Shown here: positions 1 to 11,574 of the stretch, in pieces
Position numbering within the stretch: position 1 is the stretch's first letter
Layout: the number at the start of each line of letters is the position of its first letter
Assembly (NCBI GenBank): GCA_018873245.2
Contig: JAEMBT020000001.1
Location: 11,894,220-11,958,219 of the forward strand
Source: Archegozetes longisetosus
Taxonomy: Eukaryota; Arthropoda; Arachnida; Sarcoptiformes; Trhypochthoniidae
Length of the DNA: 64,000 nucleotides
Direction of reading: 5' to 3'
Position numbers and translations under genes: made by a program
Notes under the pieces: model-generated
The model's input: the letters and a program-made list of their open reading frames with translations, nothing else
What the model was told of the DNA's origin: nothing
The model's database searches: none

Positions 1-107
1 TTTTTGTCGTTCAAATTCTCAAGAAATCACGACATTTTGTTGGTTTTAGTGACATTTTTAAAGTAAAATTGGAAATATTTTACCCCACAGTTGTGACGAA
101 GGGTTAA
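1..107. mobile_element. piggyBac-type MITE, right end (cut by window edge)
   Basis: The stretch ends in GTTGTGACGAAGGGTTAA. It is the reverse complement of the left arm of the complete element at 1037-1520, including the TTTACCCCACAG subterminal block. TTAA lies at 104-107. The rest of the element lies outside the window. The assignment to the piggyBac superfamily is inferred from the TTAA target and the CCC-starting ends. Confidence 0.7.
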
Positions 108-198
108 TAAACTAAAAGAATCAGAATTTTATAGTTCACTAATTTTTAGGCAAAAAATGTTTCAAATATTCAATATTAATATGTTCTTTCTCTTACAG

Positions 199-790
199 CC
201 CGTTGTTCTATTTATTTCACGCACATCAAGCAGACTTTGTGGTACTTAAATGGCAACTGAGTAATTTCTTGAATTTAGTTCCCTTAAACTACGATATAGG
301 TCTTCGTCTCGATTGGGCCAATAATAAAATAGTAATACCTTCTCTTTATGACCCCTTAACATATTATAACGTGACCATCAAAGAGACTTTCGAAGTAGGA
401 TTCGGAGAACTTTGCTATATTTACGACCAGATGATTAATCCAATACTTGATATAATTAATAATAAGAAAAGACCGCTTCCGTCGGCAGTTAAGCGATTGA
501 AGGCTTCACTTCCCCCTAAAGTTTTCGCATTTTGGTTCCCGAAGTTCGAAGCAAACATCGCGACATACTTTGATTACTTATTACCCGAAATCGGAAACTG
601 TAACACGGAATGTGTTAAAATGCCAATCGCGCCCGCATTCAAGGATACACCTCAGGGGAGAAGACAATATCAGGCGTTCGTCACTGACGCCAATTTTGAT
701 ATCACTGTAATAACAGATCCAATAGAAAAACTTTATTATAAATTTATGAATGATCTGAACAGATATGGATACTGTTCGCCTTATGTTTAA
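199..790 (+). CDS. Terminal exon of an unknown protein gene
   Basis: This is an open exon of about 197 codons that follows a good splice acceptor (pyrimidine-rich TTTCTCTTACAG ending at 198) and ends at TAA 788-790. The first in-frame codons have no ATG, so it should be the 3' exon of a gene whose earlier exons lie left of the window. The encoded segment is soluble-looking, with no clear membrane span. It has scattered cysteines (two close together in a CNTEC block), a Tyr/Phe-rich N-terminal half and a basic region around KRLKASLPPK. I do not recognise the family. The exon sits between two piggyBac-type MITE copies in opposite orientation (1-107 and 1037-1520). The coding call rests on ORF length, the splice site and codon-like composition; a decayed gene cannot be excluded. 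Confidence 0.6.
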
Positions 791-1036
791 TTAAATTTTA
801 TACACGCAAAATCTGTTAAAAGTTTAAGTATTTATCATTAGAATAATAATATTTATTAAATATTAGCAGTATTTTCTTCTCACTTATTAATCGGTGTTAT
901 TAGCTTTAATTATATAATCAATGTAAAAATGATTATAGGAAGTTAATTGTAATTTTCGTAATAACCTTTTCTCTTTTTCTGTTTTCCATAACTATGCCGG
1001 TATTTTTCAAAGAAATGTCTGATATTATTTTGTAAT

Positions 1037-1520
1037 TTAACCCTTCGTCACAACTGTGGGGTAAAATGTTCCCAAGTTTCACTTTAAAAATCTCCCTAAA
1101 ATCAACAGAATGTCGTCATTTCTTGAAAATTTAGCTATTCCTCAGTCATATATCTGACTATAAATCACAAAAATCCTGATTAATCTGGAATTATAACTTT
1201 ATTTTAAAAAATTATTTTCTGGCAACATGTCTTTGTGAGGACAGAAATTCCCCTTAATATCGCAGTGCTTTGTGTTTACTATATGTGTCGCAGCGCTGTA
1301 ATGTCGCTACTAGCAATTGAACAGCTGATGACGCTGTAGCAGATAATAACTAGAATTTAACTAATTAATTAATAAAAACATTGAAAATAAGGACTAACTT
1401 TGATTCTGAAAACATTCCGGACTAACCTGGAACAGATATAAAGCGTGGAAGACGTGGGGTAACATTTTACCCCACAGTTAATTTTACGTTTTCAGAAGTT
1501 AAGTTGTGACGAAGGGTTAA
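1037..1520. mobile_element. piggyBac-type MITE, complete (484 bp)
   Basis: TTAA occurs at both ends (1037-1040 and 1517-1520), directly followed and preceded by the inverted 15-mer CCCTTCGTCACAACT. A subterminal block, ACTGTGGGGTAAAATGTT, is also inverted (left near 1050, right near 1456-1480). There is no coding capacity. A related end lies at 1-107 and a truncated copy at 43589. Confidence 0.85.
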
Positions 1521-2101
1521 ATCAGTTTTTATGTGAACGGTAAAGCGCTTTAAGAAATCAAAATAAATAAAGGAAGCTAAGAATTAATATTAAACTGTTT
1601 ACATTTATAATACATGCTTAAAATGCATGGGTGAAATGTTTTATAACATTTTTTGAGTATTCTTCTGAAAGTGGGCAGCCCAATTTCAAGGTATATACAG
1701 CCTAATAGAGTCGAGATATGTCAATCTTACCCACAGTATTAAACCATCTCTAAGATACTCGATTTTAAAGCCTTCATTTGAAAAAGATAAAAAATGTAAT
1801 GTTTTCTATAAAATCGTTAGGTATCCACAAACATGATCTAATCTAAATGAGAATAGTTTCAGATCTTGGAGCGAGGGTCTAAATGTACTGAGTGAGACGA
1901 CCTGGCTGTCTCCCTAGTCAAGCTTCATCTGATTCGTGGAGGTTAGGCAAAAGAATTGCCATAAGTTATGCAGCTCATCATATAATTCTAATTTAAGGGC
2001 TATGCTTAATCACTCTATAAAGAAATCTTATGTTCGTAATTTCAGTCAAATTCAAACATCTTGAAAATTCATAAATATAAATCAGGGATATAAGCAAAAG
2101 G
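1521..2101. other. Intergenic, no gene seen
   Basis: This is AT-rich DNA without an ORF, RNA gene or clear repeat structure. Its last 8 bases (GCAAAAGG) are the left target-site duplication of the 50-bp hAT derivative that follows. Confidence 0.5.
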
Positions 2102-2151
2102 TAGGGTGACCAAGTGTCCCGCATTTAACAGTTTTTGACTTGGTCACCCTA
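2102..2151. mobile_element. 50-bp ends-only hAT MITE derivative
   Basis: The element runs from TAGGGTGACCAAGTGTCCCG to TTTTTGACTTGGTCACCCTA and is flanked by the exact 8-bp duplication GCAAAAGG (2094-2101 and 2152-2159). It holds only the two ends of the family seen at 3943, 17639 and 33579. The full copies carry a direct repeat like GTCCCGCATTTAACAGTT near each end, so deletion between these repeats explains the short form. Confidence 0.9.
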
Positions 2152-2159
2152 GCAAAAGG

Positions 2160-3786
2160 TTGAGTCTGATCTCTTTTTACTCGAGACCTTGGGTAGAACC
2201 TAATAACGTCCAGTATCTAATTGTATCTCGCGACGACTATTTTAACCTAGCCCCCATCAATCAAACTTAATCTAAACTGGAAATAGCTTATTCAGTGATA
2301 TACTGAAATTTTAAATAGTTGAAAATGGAGATTGGTACAAATTTTTAATATTCTCTTAAAGCTTTACAATGCCGATGATCTAGCATTCTAATTTAATGGT
2401 AAAGTTATTAATAGGTGAATGACATATGCATTAACTGTAGTATGATATAAAATATTATATCTCAGCTGAATTAAGTTTAATGAACTTATTTAAAGAATGA
2501 CATAAGTACTCAGAAAATTTTAATACATTGTGCAATAAAAATTATGATTCAAGTCTCAAACATCATTTAATAAATAATTAGCACAAAATTCAGCCTGAAT
2601 ATCGTTCATTGAACTGTTTAATTATAAAACCACATATTGTTTAAATATTAAAACGAAACACCTGTATATGGATGTAAAGATATTGTATTTTATTTGGTTT
2701 TAAGTTTGAAAATATAATTTTATTTGTTGTTGACTTCTTTAGATCTATTGTTCTAATAATGTTAAACTTACTTTATTTCAGATATGTATAATGAATAAAT
2801 ATTTAGATGATAGGGCTATTGACAACAAAAGGATTAGACTTTTGGACGACTTTAAAACCTTAATCCGTCGCCCCAACTCCAATAATCCAAATACTCAGAC
2901 CCTTCTTACAATTTTATTTGAAATACCAATAAACAAATAAATATTTGTTAAGTATAGAGAAAGAATGTAAAAGTTTAGAAGTTCGATACACTTCAACTTT
3001 TACATGGACTTCTAGGATACTAATCGTATAAATAAGAATTAACCGAATTGTCCTGGAACCAAGTGATTTCAAAAGTAAAAGTCTTACCCTTTTATGCTTT
3101 GTGTGAATTATCTCTTTAAGGGCTATAATAAGCTATAATCTAATTAAAGTTTTATCACAAGTTTACATGCAGAGATAGACTTTTTACTATTTTTATACAG
3201 ATTTGAATCAAAGAAAGAGTTGTCTTCGTAGCAAATATTTCACATCTAGTCTATGATCAATACCATTCGTTTGATTTTAAGCTCAAATTTTCCACTTTTC
3301 ATTCAAGGTGAACTCAATTGATTGCCTTCAGATGAATTCTTATCTTGAAACGCACTCTAAATTGTAATTTACAGTAAATTCTTGACCTCTCCATCAGAAT
3401 AATTAAAGCCAGTAATATTTCCAGTCTTATCAACATCACTAAAGATAGTCATATAGTAATTATTTTCAATCAATAATTTTAATTATGACTATCTCAAAAA
3501 TGAATCGTTTTAAACAAAATTTAAACTATCTACAAGCTCAGGTTTTTATATATGCACTACTTCTCAATTGAAATCATAAATATTGATGAACTCAATATAG
3601 CATTTATACAGGTATCAGTAAAATTTGTTTTATTTCATAAACTCTGAAATAATATTGGGTAAAATTTTAATGAGTTATAAAAAATTACTTCATTTCAGTT
3701 GTGATTTTCGTCCGAAAGTCTGCCAAAATTAACTCACGATTTGACCAAATATAGATAAAATAACTCCACCGTTTAAACTCGGAAAA
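2160..3786. other. Intergenic, no gene seen
   Basis: This is AT-rich sequence with no ORF above about 50 codons that looks coding, and no clear terminal-repeat structure. It ends at the left terminus of the mariner remnant. Confidence 0.5.
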
Positions 3787-3942
3787 TATTAGGTTGGTCC
3801 AAAAATAACGAGAATGTCACATTTTATCTGTAATATTATATTTTATTATGTCTCACTCTTAAATTTGCTGCTGAATAATGCAGACTGTTTTCTGTCTTTT
3901 TGGTGAGTTTTGTTAGTTGCTCGATAGTTGGTCCAGTTCAGG

Positions 3943-4330
3943 TAGGGTGACCAAGTCAAAAACTGTTAAATGCGGGACAAAAAAGATTTGGTTCCCTTAT
4001 AGAATTTTTAATCTGATTGAAGTTTAAAACAACAATTATTTGAAATATAAACTAAAGATTTGATTAAGAACTACACTTTATAAGAGTCACACACAATGTG
4101 AATGAAAACAAGGTATAAGATAAACTGATTAAAGCCTTTTTTATCTAAAGACTTCCACATGTTTTAAGATAAAAAACGTGTTGACAATAAAATTACATTC
4201 TTTGCATTAAACAAAACATACAGTGGAAATTTTTTAAGAAAAATCTTAGAATTATGATCTTTTCCGTCCCGCAAAAGGTGCATACGGTATGGGGACACAA
4301 CTGTTAAATGCAGGACACTTGGTCACCCTA
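3943..4330. mobile_element. hAT MITE (388 bp) inside the mariner remnant
   Basis: It starts TAGGGTGACCAAGTCAAAAA and ends GACACTTGGTCACCCTA, with the 8-bp duplication AGTTCAGG at 3935-3942 and 4331-4338. The core matches the copies at 17639 and 33579. It has no coding capacity. The 8-bp TSD and TAGGG ends fit the hAT superfamily. Confidence 0.9.
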
Positions 4331-4384
4331 AGTTCAGGTCAGTATTACTAATGAAGAGCAAAGGGTTTTATTAAATACCATAGC

Positions 4385-4736
4385 CAAACGAAGTTCATCG
4401 AATGCTAATGAAAATTGCCAGAAATAAAGCGTTGAGACAATCACAGATGTATGATTCCACAGATAATTTAAACATGAAGGACGAACTTCATGTAAAGATC
4501 AACCAGACCGGGATAGGCCTTGCACCAGTACGGTACTAGTGCACGAGGAACAGTTTCAGGAGCTATTAAATGAATACAGATATAGAACATCTGAAAAGTT
4601 TATCCGACAATTGGGTATCAGCAAAAATGCCCTATTAGCTTCGTATGACGCTGTAACTGACCATAATAATGAAAAATGCAGCCATTGGTATATCATGCCT
4701 TCCAGAACGCTGGCGAACCGTCATCCAGCTGAATAG
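4385..4736 (+). pseudogene. Mariner transposase remnant
   Basis: The fragment resembles the N-terminal helix-turn-helix half of mariner (Mos1-like) transposases. It has an RMLMKIARNKAL-like block near 4408, then a QFQELLNE block followed by LGISKNALL in the open frame 4539-4736, which corresponds to the 'QELLDEDP...LGVSQQ' region of the family. Frame changes separate the blocks, and the catalytic DD34D part is absent. It is non-functional. Confidence 0.65.
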
Positions 4737-4821
4737 CGAAAATATTATATAATATAAAAATATCACATTATTAAAATTTTTTTGAGCTATAAAATTCTTG
4801 TTATTTTTGACTCACCTAATA

Positions 4822-5474
4822 GATTAACACAACGGCTCACCCATCAGTGGCCACCAGACCGGTTCGGTTTACCCATCATTATCGATGACTAAATTAATTG
4901 TTTTCACTCATTTAGGTTGATAATTACCTATTTAAACTTGTGATAAATAAGAATTTGGGTTTGTCCATAAGTACTTTCATAAAACACTACAAAACGAATG
5001 AATGATTAAATCAATTGAATAAGATTCATGAGGTGCTCTACATAAGCTTTTATTATTACTCATATCAAATCAATTTTTGATCTATATTCTAAAATGTCTA
5101 TTAGATTATTTTTTATTATCTAATTTTATATTGAGATGGCGTGATCCTTCAGTCCCTATTCAGACCAATGCTCTTAGTATTCCTTACTATTGCTTATATT
5201 TTTGCATTTAATTACTTGTTTTAAACTCGTGCATAACCCTAATCTCTTTTCACGCCTGCACTCATTCCTACACTTGAAAAAACGGTTGAGAAGAGATTCA
5301 AATAAGTCGCAGAGGAGTTAGAGTTCAGCTATAGAACACAACACAACATGTTATGCTTGACTCTTTGTCCTACGTCTGTTTTTTTATTGTTTAATTAACA
5401 CTTAATAAAAGCAATTAAACAAATAAGTGTTTATTTATCTCTCTTGACTACAAGAATATGTTTATATTATTGAA
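4822..5474. other. Intergenic, no gene seen
   Basis: AT-rich DNA between the mariner remnant and the Tc1-like remnant. I see no ORF or repeat structure. Confidence 0.45.
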
Positions 5475-6190
5475 CAGTCCGTGTGCAAAAGTATTAGGTC
5501 TAAACCGAATTTATTAAATAGAATAAGATTAATATCTAATTTGCCCCATTTTTTAAGATTACATTAAAAACTCTGTCTTGCATGCTATTGACCAGCTTCT
5601 GAAAAAGTTCTGTCTCTACTTTTATCAATTCTTCTTGAATTGAGGTCTTCAGGTCATTGACGGTCTCGAATTGGTCGCCATCGGTGTAAACTCGGCGTAC
5701 GAGGATACCCCATAGGTATTCGATGGGGTTAAGGCCTGGGCTACGAGATGGCCACTTCATCACTTCGATATCGTTGCAAGTGAACCATTCTTTAGTCAAC
5801 TTTGCATTATTGATACTCGAGTTGTCCTGTTGAAATATCTAATTCTGACTACCAATTTCGACTCACCTCATTAATAAGTACTCTTCGAGCATTGTCCGGT
5901 ACTCGCCGGCATTCATTCGACCATATATGAATGAGACGCTTGTCTTTCCGTTCCACCAAAGCCAGCCCAAATCATCGAATCTCCTCCAATTATGTTTTTA
6001 GAGAATTTTGGTTCCGTCCTAAGATCATGCCAATAATTTTGGAGGCCATCAGAACCATCGAGGTTGAACTTCTCATCGCTTCAAACTATTTTCGCCAATG
6101 GCCACAAATTCTATGATTCTTCGCCCAATCCAAACGGGCTTGTTTATGTTCAGGTTTCAATGAAGTTTTGGCCATTCTTTTGTGTATTTA
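5475..6190 (-). pseudogene. Tc1-like transposase, broken
   Basis: The 3' part (open frame 5536-5799) contains WPSRSPGLNPIEYLW, the block of Tc1-type transposases that carries the last catalytic glutamate. Upstream on the minus strand (about 5820-6190), blocks such as ARLDWAKNH, SDEKKFNLDG and YGRMNAGEYR are recognisable but fall in different frames with stop codons between them. One element end is visible at 5475 (CAGTCCGTGTGCAAAAGTAT); the other end is not clear. This is a dead copy. Confidence 0.85.
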
Positions 6191-6628
6191 TTAGTTAATT
6201 GGCCAATATTTGTTATCGCCAAAATATTCACTTGTTGTTTTTTGACTTTTTCTTTGATTAGTTATCTGAATGTCATCGCTCTCTTCTAAGTTACTTTTAT
6301 TCTTGATTATAATTAATTTTTAAAAAGTTGAGTCATTGAATTTTTAAAACAACAAATCTGTTACTCACGTGATTTTAATTAATAGAGTGAATTATTAGAG
6401 GTTTATTTGATTTTATATTAAAAGTAATTATTGAATTTCATATCTGCATAATTTGCAATTGATTTCTTTTTAAATTTCACTTACGTACGAGATGTCAAGA
6501 AAAAATTTCAAAACCCAATCTAACCCGTAAGATATTCTCACTGGCTCAACCCGACTCAAACCAGTAAGGCTTTGGGTTTTAACGTGTTTCCGTAGAGTTT
6601 AGGGTTTTATGTTTGGCCTCTAATACCA
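6191..6628. other. Intergenic, no gene seen
   Basis: AT-rich spacer between the Tc1-like remnant and the Mutator-like element. Nothing recognisable. Confidence 0.4.
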
Positions 6629-6637
6629 CTTTCAATG

Positions 6638-7520
6638 GGGTCTACCACAATTCTTCCATGCACAATTCTTCCAAAGCACAATTCTTCCACGCACAATTCT
6701 TCCACACTTTTCAATTGATCACAGAATATAAGTGATGACCATTTCAAGTCGAATTGACCAACGAATAGTAACTAATGGCCATTTCTATATCAGATAGACT
6801 ACGGGAGACGAATGATAACTATTTTCAATTCAGATGACCTATGAGGAGTAACTGATAACCATTTTTATATCAGATGAACTGTCGGTAGTTCATCTGATAT
6901 AGAAACGGCCATTAGTTACTTTCAGATGACCTGAATTAAAAGGTCATCTTATAACCATTTTTCGTCTGATTGAGGTCATCAGTTGTCTTTTGTAGGTCAT
7001 CTGATATAGAAATGGTCATAAGTTACTTCCCGTAGGCCATCTGAATTTTAAATGGTCATCAGTTGCCTTCCGTAGGTCATCTGATATAGAAATGGTCATC
7101 ACTTATCTTCTGTGATCAATTGAAAAGTGTGGATCGTTGTGTGTGTAGGTCATCTGATATAGAAATGGTAATAAGTTACTTCCCTGTAGGCCATCTGAAT
7201 TGAAAATGGCCAAAAATTTTCCCTCTTAGATCGTCTTTCTAAAAGTTTTAATCTGTTCAAGTTACAAATCACAGTTTGAAATAACAATTATTTGAAATAT
7301 AAACTAAAGATTTGATTGACTTCACTTTATAAGAGTCACACACGATGAATGAAAACAAGGTATCATTAAACGGATTGCACTTTTTATATAAAGTCATCTG
7401 ATATAAGAAATGTTGGCAACAAAATTATATTATTTGATTAAATAAAATGTACAGTGGAAATTTGTGTTATGGAAGAATTGTGCATGGAAGATTTGTGTAT
7501 GGAAGAATTGTGTCACTCCC
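6638..7520. mobile_element. Mutator-like element with tandem-repeat ends and captured hAT core
   Basis: A 9-bp duplication, CTTTCAATG, flanks the element (6629-6637 and 7521-7529). The ends are GGGTCTACCACAATTCTTCC and the inverse of GGGAGTGACACAATTCTTCC. Each end carries a short array of a 15-16-bp CACAATTCTTCCA unit (about four left, three right, inverted). The interior (about 6700-7200) is a hairpin of repeats containing GGTCATCTGATATAGAAATG, with its centre near 6890. Bases of about 7225-7465 match the core of the hAT MITE family without its ends. The 9-bp TSD suggests the Mutator superfamily; no transposase is present. Confidence 0.75.
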
Positions 7521-7529
7521 CTTTCAATG

Positions 7530-8755
7530 GCTGTATTTATAATTTGTCATTCAACTTAGCAGCTGATTAAAACGGTAATTTTAATAAAGCAATTTTATGT
7601 CACGACGGCTTTGGTGGTTGATGGATTCTCGTTATTAAATTATTAATAACCGAGTATAAAAATGATAGCTTATTGAAATGTTTTTCGTATAATTACTTTA
7701 ATAGATACAAAAAGAAATATATCTGAATTAAACGGTTCGAAGGCAGGAGAGTGAGTCCTATTGTAATCTGTTGAAAGCTAACGCCTTTCAACCGTTTTGA
7801 CAAATGAGGTTTGGTGACCATCGGTTTGGGTATCCACAGAAACAAATCAAATACATGAAACTTTTGCTAACTTTTAAATATATTATCAGAAAATATAAGA
7901 CAAAATGCAAATAAAATCATGATATTTATATGCATTGAATTAGTTAATCTGTTTTTCATAAGTATGACAACAAAAATACCTTCATTGATAACATTATTAA
8001 CCCAGTAAACAATTGTTTTATCGGGTCGACTCTACTAACAATGAACTAGCAGCAATGTAAATATTATTCATAATTGAAGGTCAAGGTTTACAAAGGCTGC
8101 ATCTTATGGTGAAATTATTTAAAGTTCATAGCTCACCTGTTGGAAAGAAATTACATGAAGTTGAATATAAGCAACACTAAAACTAATTTCAAACAAATGA
8201 AATTTAAAATATGATCTCTGAAAATCTATCAATATTCAGATCAGATTACAATACTATCTACAGTAGAAATTTCATAAGCATAACTATTAGATATTGCAGT
8301 TTTCGGTCATAAATTGTTTCTTCTATTGTCTCACTGGCTAATAGCCAGTTTAGGTAGCATATCTCAAGCCCACAAGCCATGATGAAATTCAATGATACCA
8401 ATATTTAGTGCCTACGACCACCACAGACTGAACTTTCAAGATGTCAAGCAAACAGAGACATAATAACATGTTGATTTTTAAAATTAAGTAAAGTGATATT
8501 AATGTCATGTCGTTTATCCTCGATCCTTGGAACCTAAACACATAACTAGGAACCAAAAATAATTACTTACCTAGAATCTGAAACAAAATTTTATTAAATT
8601 TTTTAATAATATTAAACCCTGTTTGATTGCAATTCTTTATTTTCTTATAAAATTATAAGTATTTAAATAATATTCAATAAAATTATCCAACAGGAATGTA
8701 ATATAAAATTTAAATGCGGCTTCATTATTTTGTTTATATGTAAAAATGTTATAAA
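7530..8755. other. Intergenic, no gene seen
   Basis: AT-rich DNA with no convincing ORF, RNA gene or repeat pair. Confidence 0.45.
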
Positions 8756-8757
8756 TA

Positions 8758-9649
8758 CAGGGTGTAAAAGAAAAGACTCCGTAAAAATAAAAGTTAATAA
8801 CTTTTTAATTATTAGACTGATTTAAAAATGTTTTTTTTGTTTAAAAGTAGAATAAAGGGAGTTTTTTTCAGTTTTGAAACTTTAATGATTCTAGCACCCA
8901 TGTCCTTTATATTCGTGAAATAGTTAACATTACAGTCTATGGGAAAAGTTTTAAATTTGAATATCTTGAAAACGCGAGCCGATATCGACACCATTTTTAC
9001 AAAACATATTTATTATATCATTATAGTCAACCTTATCAAATTTGACAACTATTGGTCAAGAACTTTATGAGTTATGGCTATTTTTCATATTTTCATGCAG
9101 ATTGTAGAGGATATAAAATAATAGACTCGGTAAAAGTGAAAGTTAATAACTTTCAATCTGCTTTATTTAGTAAAGTGAAATCGCTCAAACAAAAGCACAA
9201 AATTTGAAAAAAATTCTTATTTCTAAAAATGTGGCTTAGTTTCAAAACTTAGACTTGAAATAAAAAAGCTATAAAGAAATACTTTTAAGGAGTTCAATAT
9301 TCTACATTCTGCATGAAAATATGAAAAATAGCCATAACTCATAAAGTTCTTGACCAATGGTTGTCAAATTTGATAAGGTTGAATATAATGATATAATAAA
9401 TATGTTTTGTAAAAATGGTGTCGATATCGGCTCGCGTTTTCAAGATATTCAAATTTAAAACTTTTCCCATAGACTGTAATGTTAACTATTTCACGAATAT
9501 AAAGGACATGGGTGCTAGATTCATTAAAGTTCCAAAGCTGAAATAAACTCCCATTATTCTACTTTTAAACAAAAAAACATTTTTAATCAGTCTAATAATT
9601 AAAAAGTTATTAACTTTTATTTTTACGGAGTCTTTTCTTTTACACCCTG
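8758..9649. mobile_element. Foldback element, TA-flanked (892 bp)
   Basis: Two arms of about 350 bp (8758-9109 and 9302-9649) are near-perfect inverted copies around a loop of about 190 bp. The ends are CAGGGTGTAAAAGAAAAGAC, with TA directly outside on both sides (8756-8757 and 9650-9651). The short ORFs inside are by-products of the arms. The TA target suggests mobilisation by a Tc1/mariner-type transposase. Confidence 0.9.
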
Positions 9650-9651
9650 TA

Positions 9652-10630
9652 TATTTAAAGGTTTTCACATTTTAAAAGATTTTTACTTCTTCTCACTTTT
9701 TCACTTCACTCAGAGGCTTATTTAGGTGCTCTCCTTGAGGCCACCGCCCAAAGATTCTCTCCAGAAGTTTTTAACATATCTTATGTAAACAAAATAGATA
9801 TGAATTGTTATTCTTTTAAAATACCGCATTTCATACCAAACGTTAGCACAACGATAACTTTGAAAGCATTATGTAAAGCATTACATAAAGTATAAAGCCT
9901 TTTTTAAGATAAATATTTAACAAATTATTTTGAAAGTATGAAAAACTGATTTAAAGTCATAGAATTCATATCTGCATAACATTAAATACGTAGGGTCAGT
10001 TTCGCAGAAATCAGTTTAGGCGAAAAGTTTAATATCTTATTCTCAGTTTAGATTTTAGAAAATTCCTTTCATTCTTCAAAGTTGTTAAGATGAGCTCGAG
10101 TTCCGAGAATATGTTTCGAGTACATACTTCATGCTCTACATAAAAGATATTTCGTTATTGATGTAATGAATTCTTAGAGCTTTTGAAACTATATACTGTA
10201 AATAGTAGTTGTTTAAACAAATTAGTAAATGTAAAAACTAAGTCTTATTCAATTACTCGAAAAATTTTGATTAAATATTTTTCGTAACTCGACTAATAAG
10301 TTAAAAGTTATATCCTTTAAAATTTCAAAATTGAGCTCGAATAATAATGGAAATGAGTTTAGAAATCTAGTGTTTAATCAGACTTTTTAGTCTTGTTATT
10401 TTCTACTGACTATTAGTGCTTAAGCTTTTATCTAAATCTGTGGATTACTATCAAACTTTTTGTTTTACTTTGATAAGTATAAACAAACATTAGGCTTTAG
10501 GGATGAGAAAATGAGTTGTAAAACTGATTTTAACCTGTTCGGGCTAAACTGACTGATTAAAATCTCATTCTGTTAAACCGACTTCTGCGAAACTGACACC
10601 AATAATTAAATATATATTTTAGCTAATAAC
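9652..10630. other. Intergenic, no gene seen
   Basis: AT-rich DNA with no ORF or repeat structure that I can support. Confidence 0.4.
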
Positions 10631-11237
10631 GTCCTGATAGAGAAATCCGAACGAAAGTTAGTTATTGATTCTTAAGATATTATAATGAATAGTATTCTAA
10701 TACTTTGATATAATTTTAATGATAGTTTAATGAATATTATAAGACTAGTTGTGAGATGATAGGACTTCTCATTCAGTTACGGTGGAACTTTGTCCTCAAA
10801 CTGAACAATTTGGTTTTGGCAGTACGAAAGTCGAATATTTCTTAATTATTTTTAAATTAAAATGATATTTTTAACTTAATTTAATAAAATCGTATTAAAA
10901 TACACGAATACATTAATAATCAACTAAATTGAATTGATAAAATGCATTTGTAAAATGTCCGCAGCAGTAAAATAATTTTTAAAAATGTAATATTTAGCGT
11001 TTTGCTTCATATGTGCTGAAGGACTATAGACATTAATAGTATATGCCAAAACGCTTTTACGAGAATCATTTTTGGTCAGCGATATTTTTGTTTTCAATGC
11101 ACTAATAAATTATTTCGATATTATAACGTGAATGTCCATATGTTAACCTTTAAAACGACACGCTATTTAACAATAAAACAGGTAAATTTATTTTTGATTT
11201 TTATGAAAATATTTTGTTCGGATTTCTCTATCAGGAC
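10631..11237. mobile_element. Terminal-inverted-repeat element of unknown superfamily (607 bp)
   Basis: A perfect 22-bp inverted repeat begins GTCCTGATAGAGAAATCCGA at 10631 and returns at 11216-11237. The interior is AT-rich and non-coding. The flanks (CTAATAAC and CTTATTGT) agree at only half of their positions, so no clear target-site duplication can be named and the superfamily stays open. Confidence 0.65.
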
Positions 11238-11574
11238 CTTATTGTAACTGAGTCCATTGAACCTAAACTTGATGAATATTGATTTTTTTAATAAAATATT
11301 AGTAAATTCTTACTCTATACTAACTTATAAGACACTAGATATTTTAATGAGTACTCTATCTCAATAAATTTCACATGTGCAGTATTTAGGTAACTTTATT
11401 ATTGGCTCAGTTGCATCAGAAAATGATGCTCTAAATTTAACAGATTTTCGAATAAAAATTGCCGTTACCATTCAGATCGGTTTATTAAAGCACTATATGA
11501 ACTCTTCAAAATTTTTAAAATTTTATTCACTTTGTTCTACTTTGTTGGAGAAAAAGTAAACTATTAAGGAGAAT

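Larger units (their letters stand above)
3789..4819 (+). mobile_element. Deleted mariner-like element with nested hAT MITE
   Basis: The left end TTAGGTTGGTCCAAAAATAA and the inverted right end TTAGGTGAGTCAAAAATAAC are related mariner-type termini. TA flanks the element at 3787-3788 and 4820-4821. Without the nested hAT element (3943-4330 plus one 8-bp TSD) about 635 bp remain, so roughly half of a full-length mariner is lost. The residual transposase lies at about 4385-4736. The termini have diverged from each other, which indicates an old copy. Confidence 0.8.

Noticed and set aside
8812..8994. Minus-strand ORF of 60 codons
   Set aside because: It lies entirely in an arm of the foldback at 8758-9649, and a mirrored version occurs in the other arm (9486-9668). 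It is repeat sequence.
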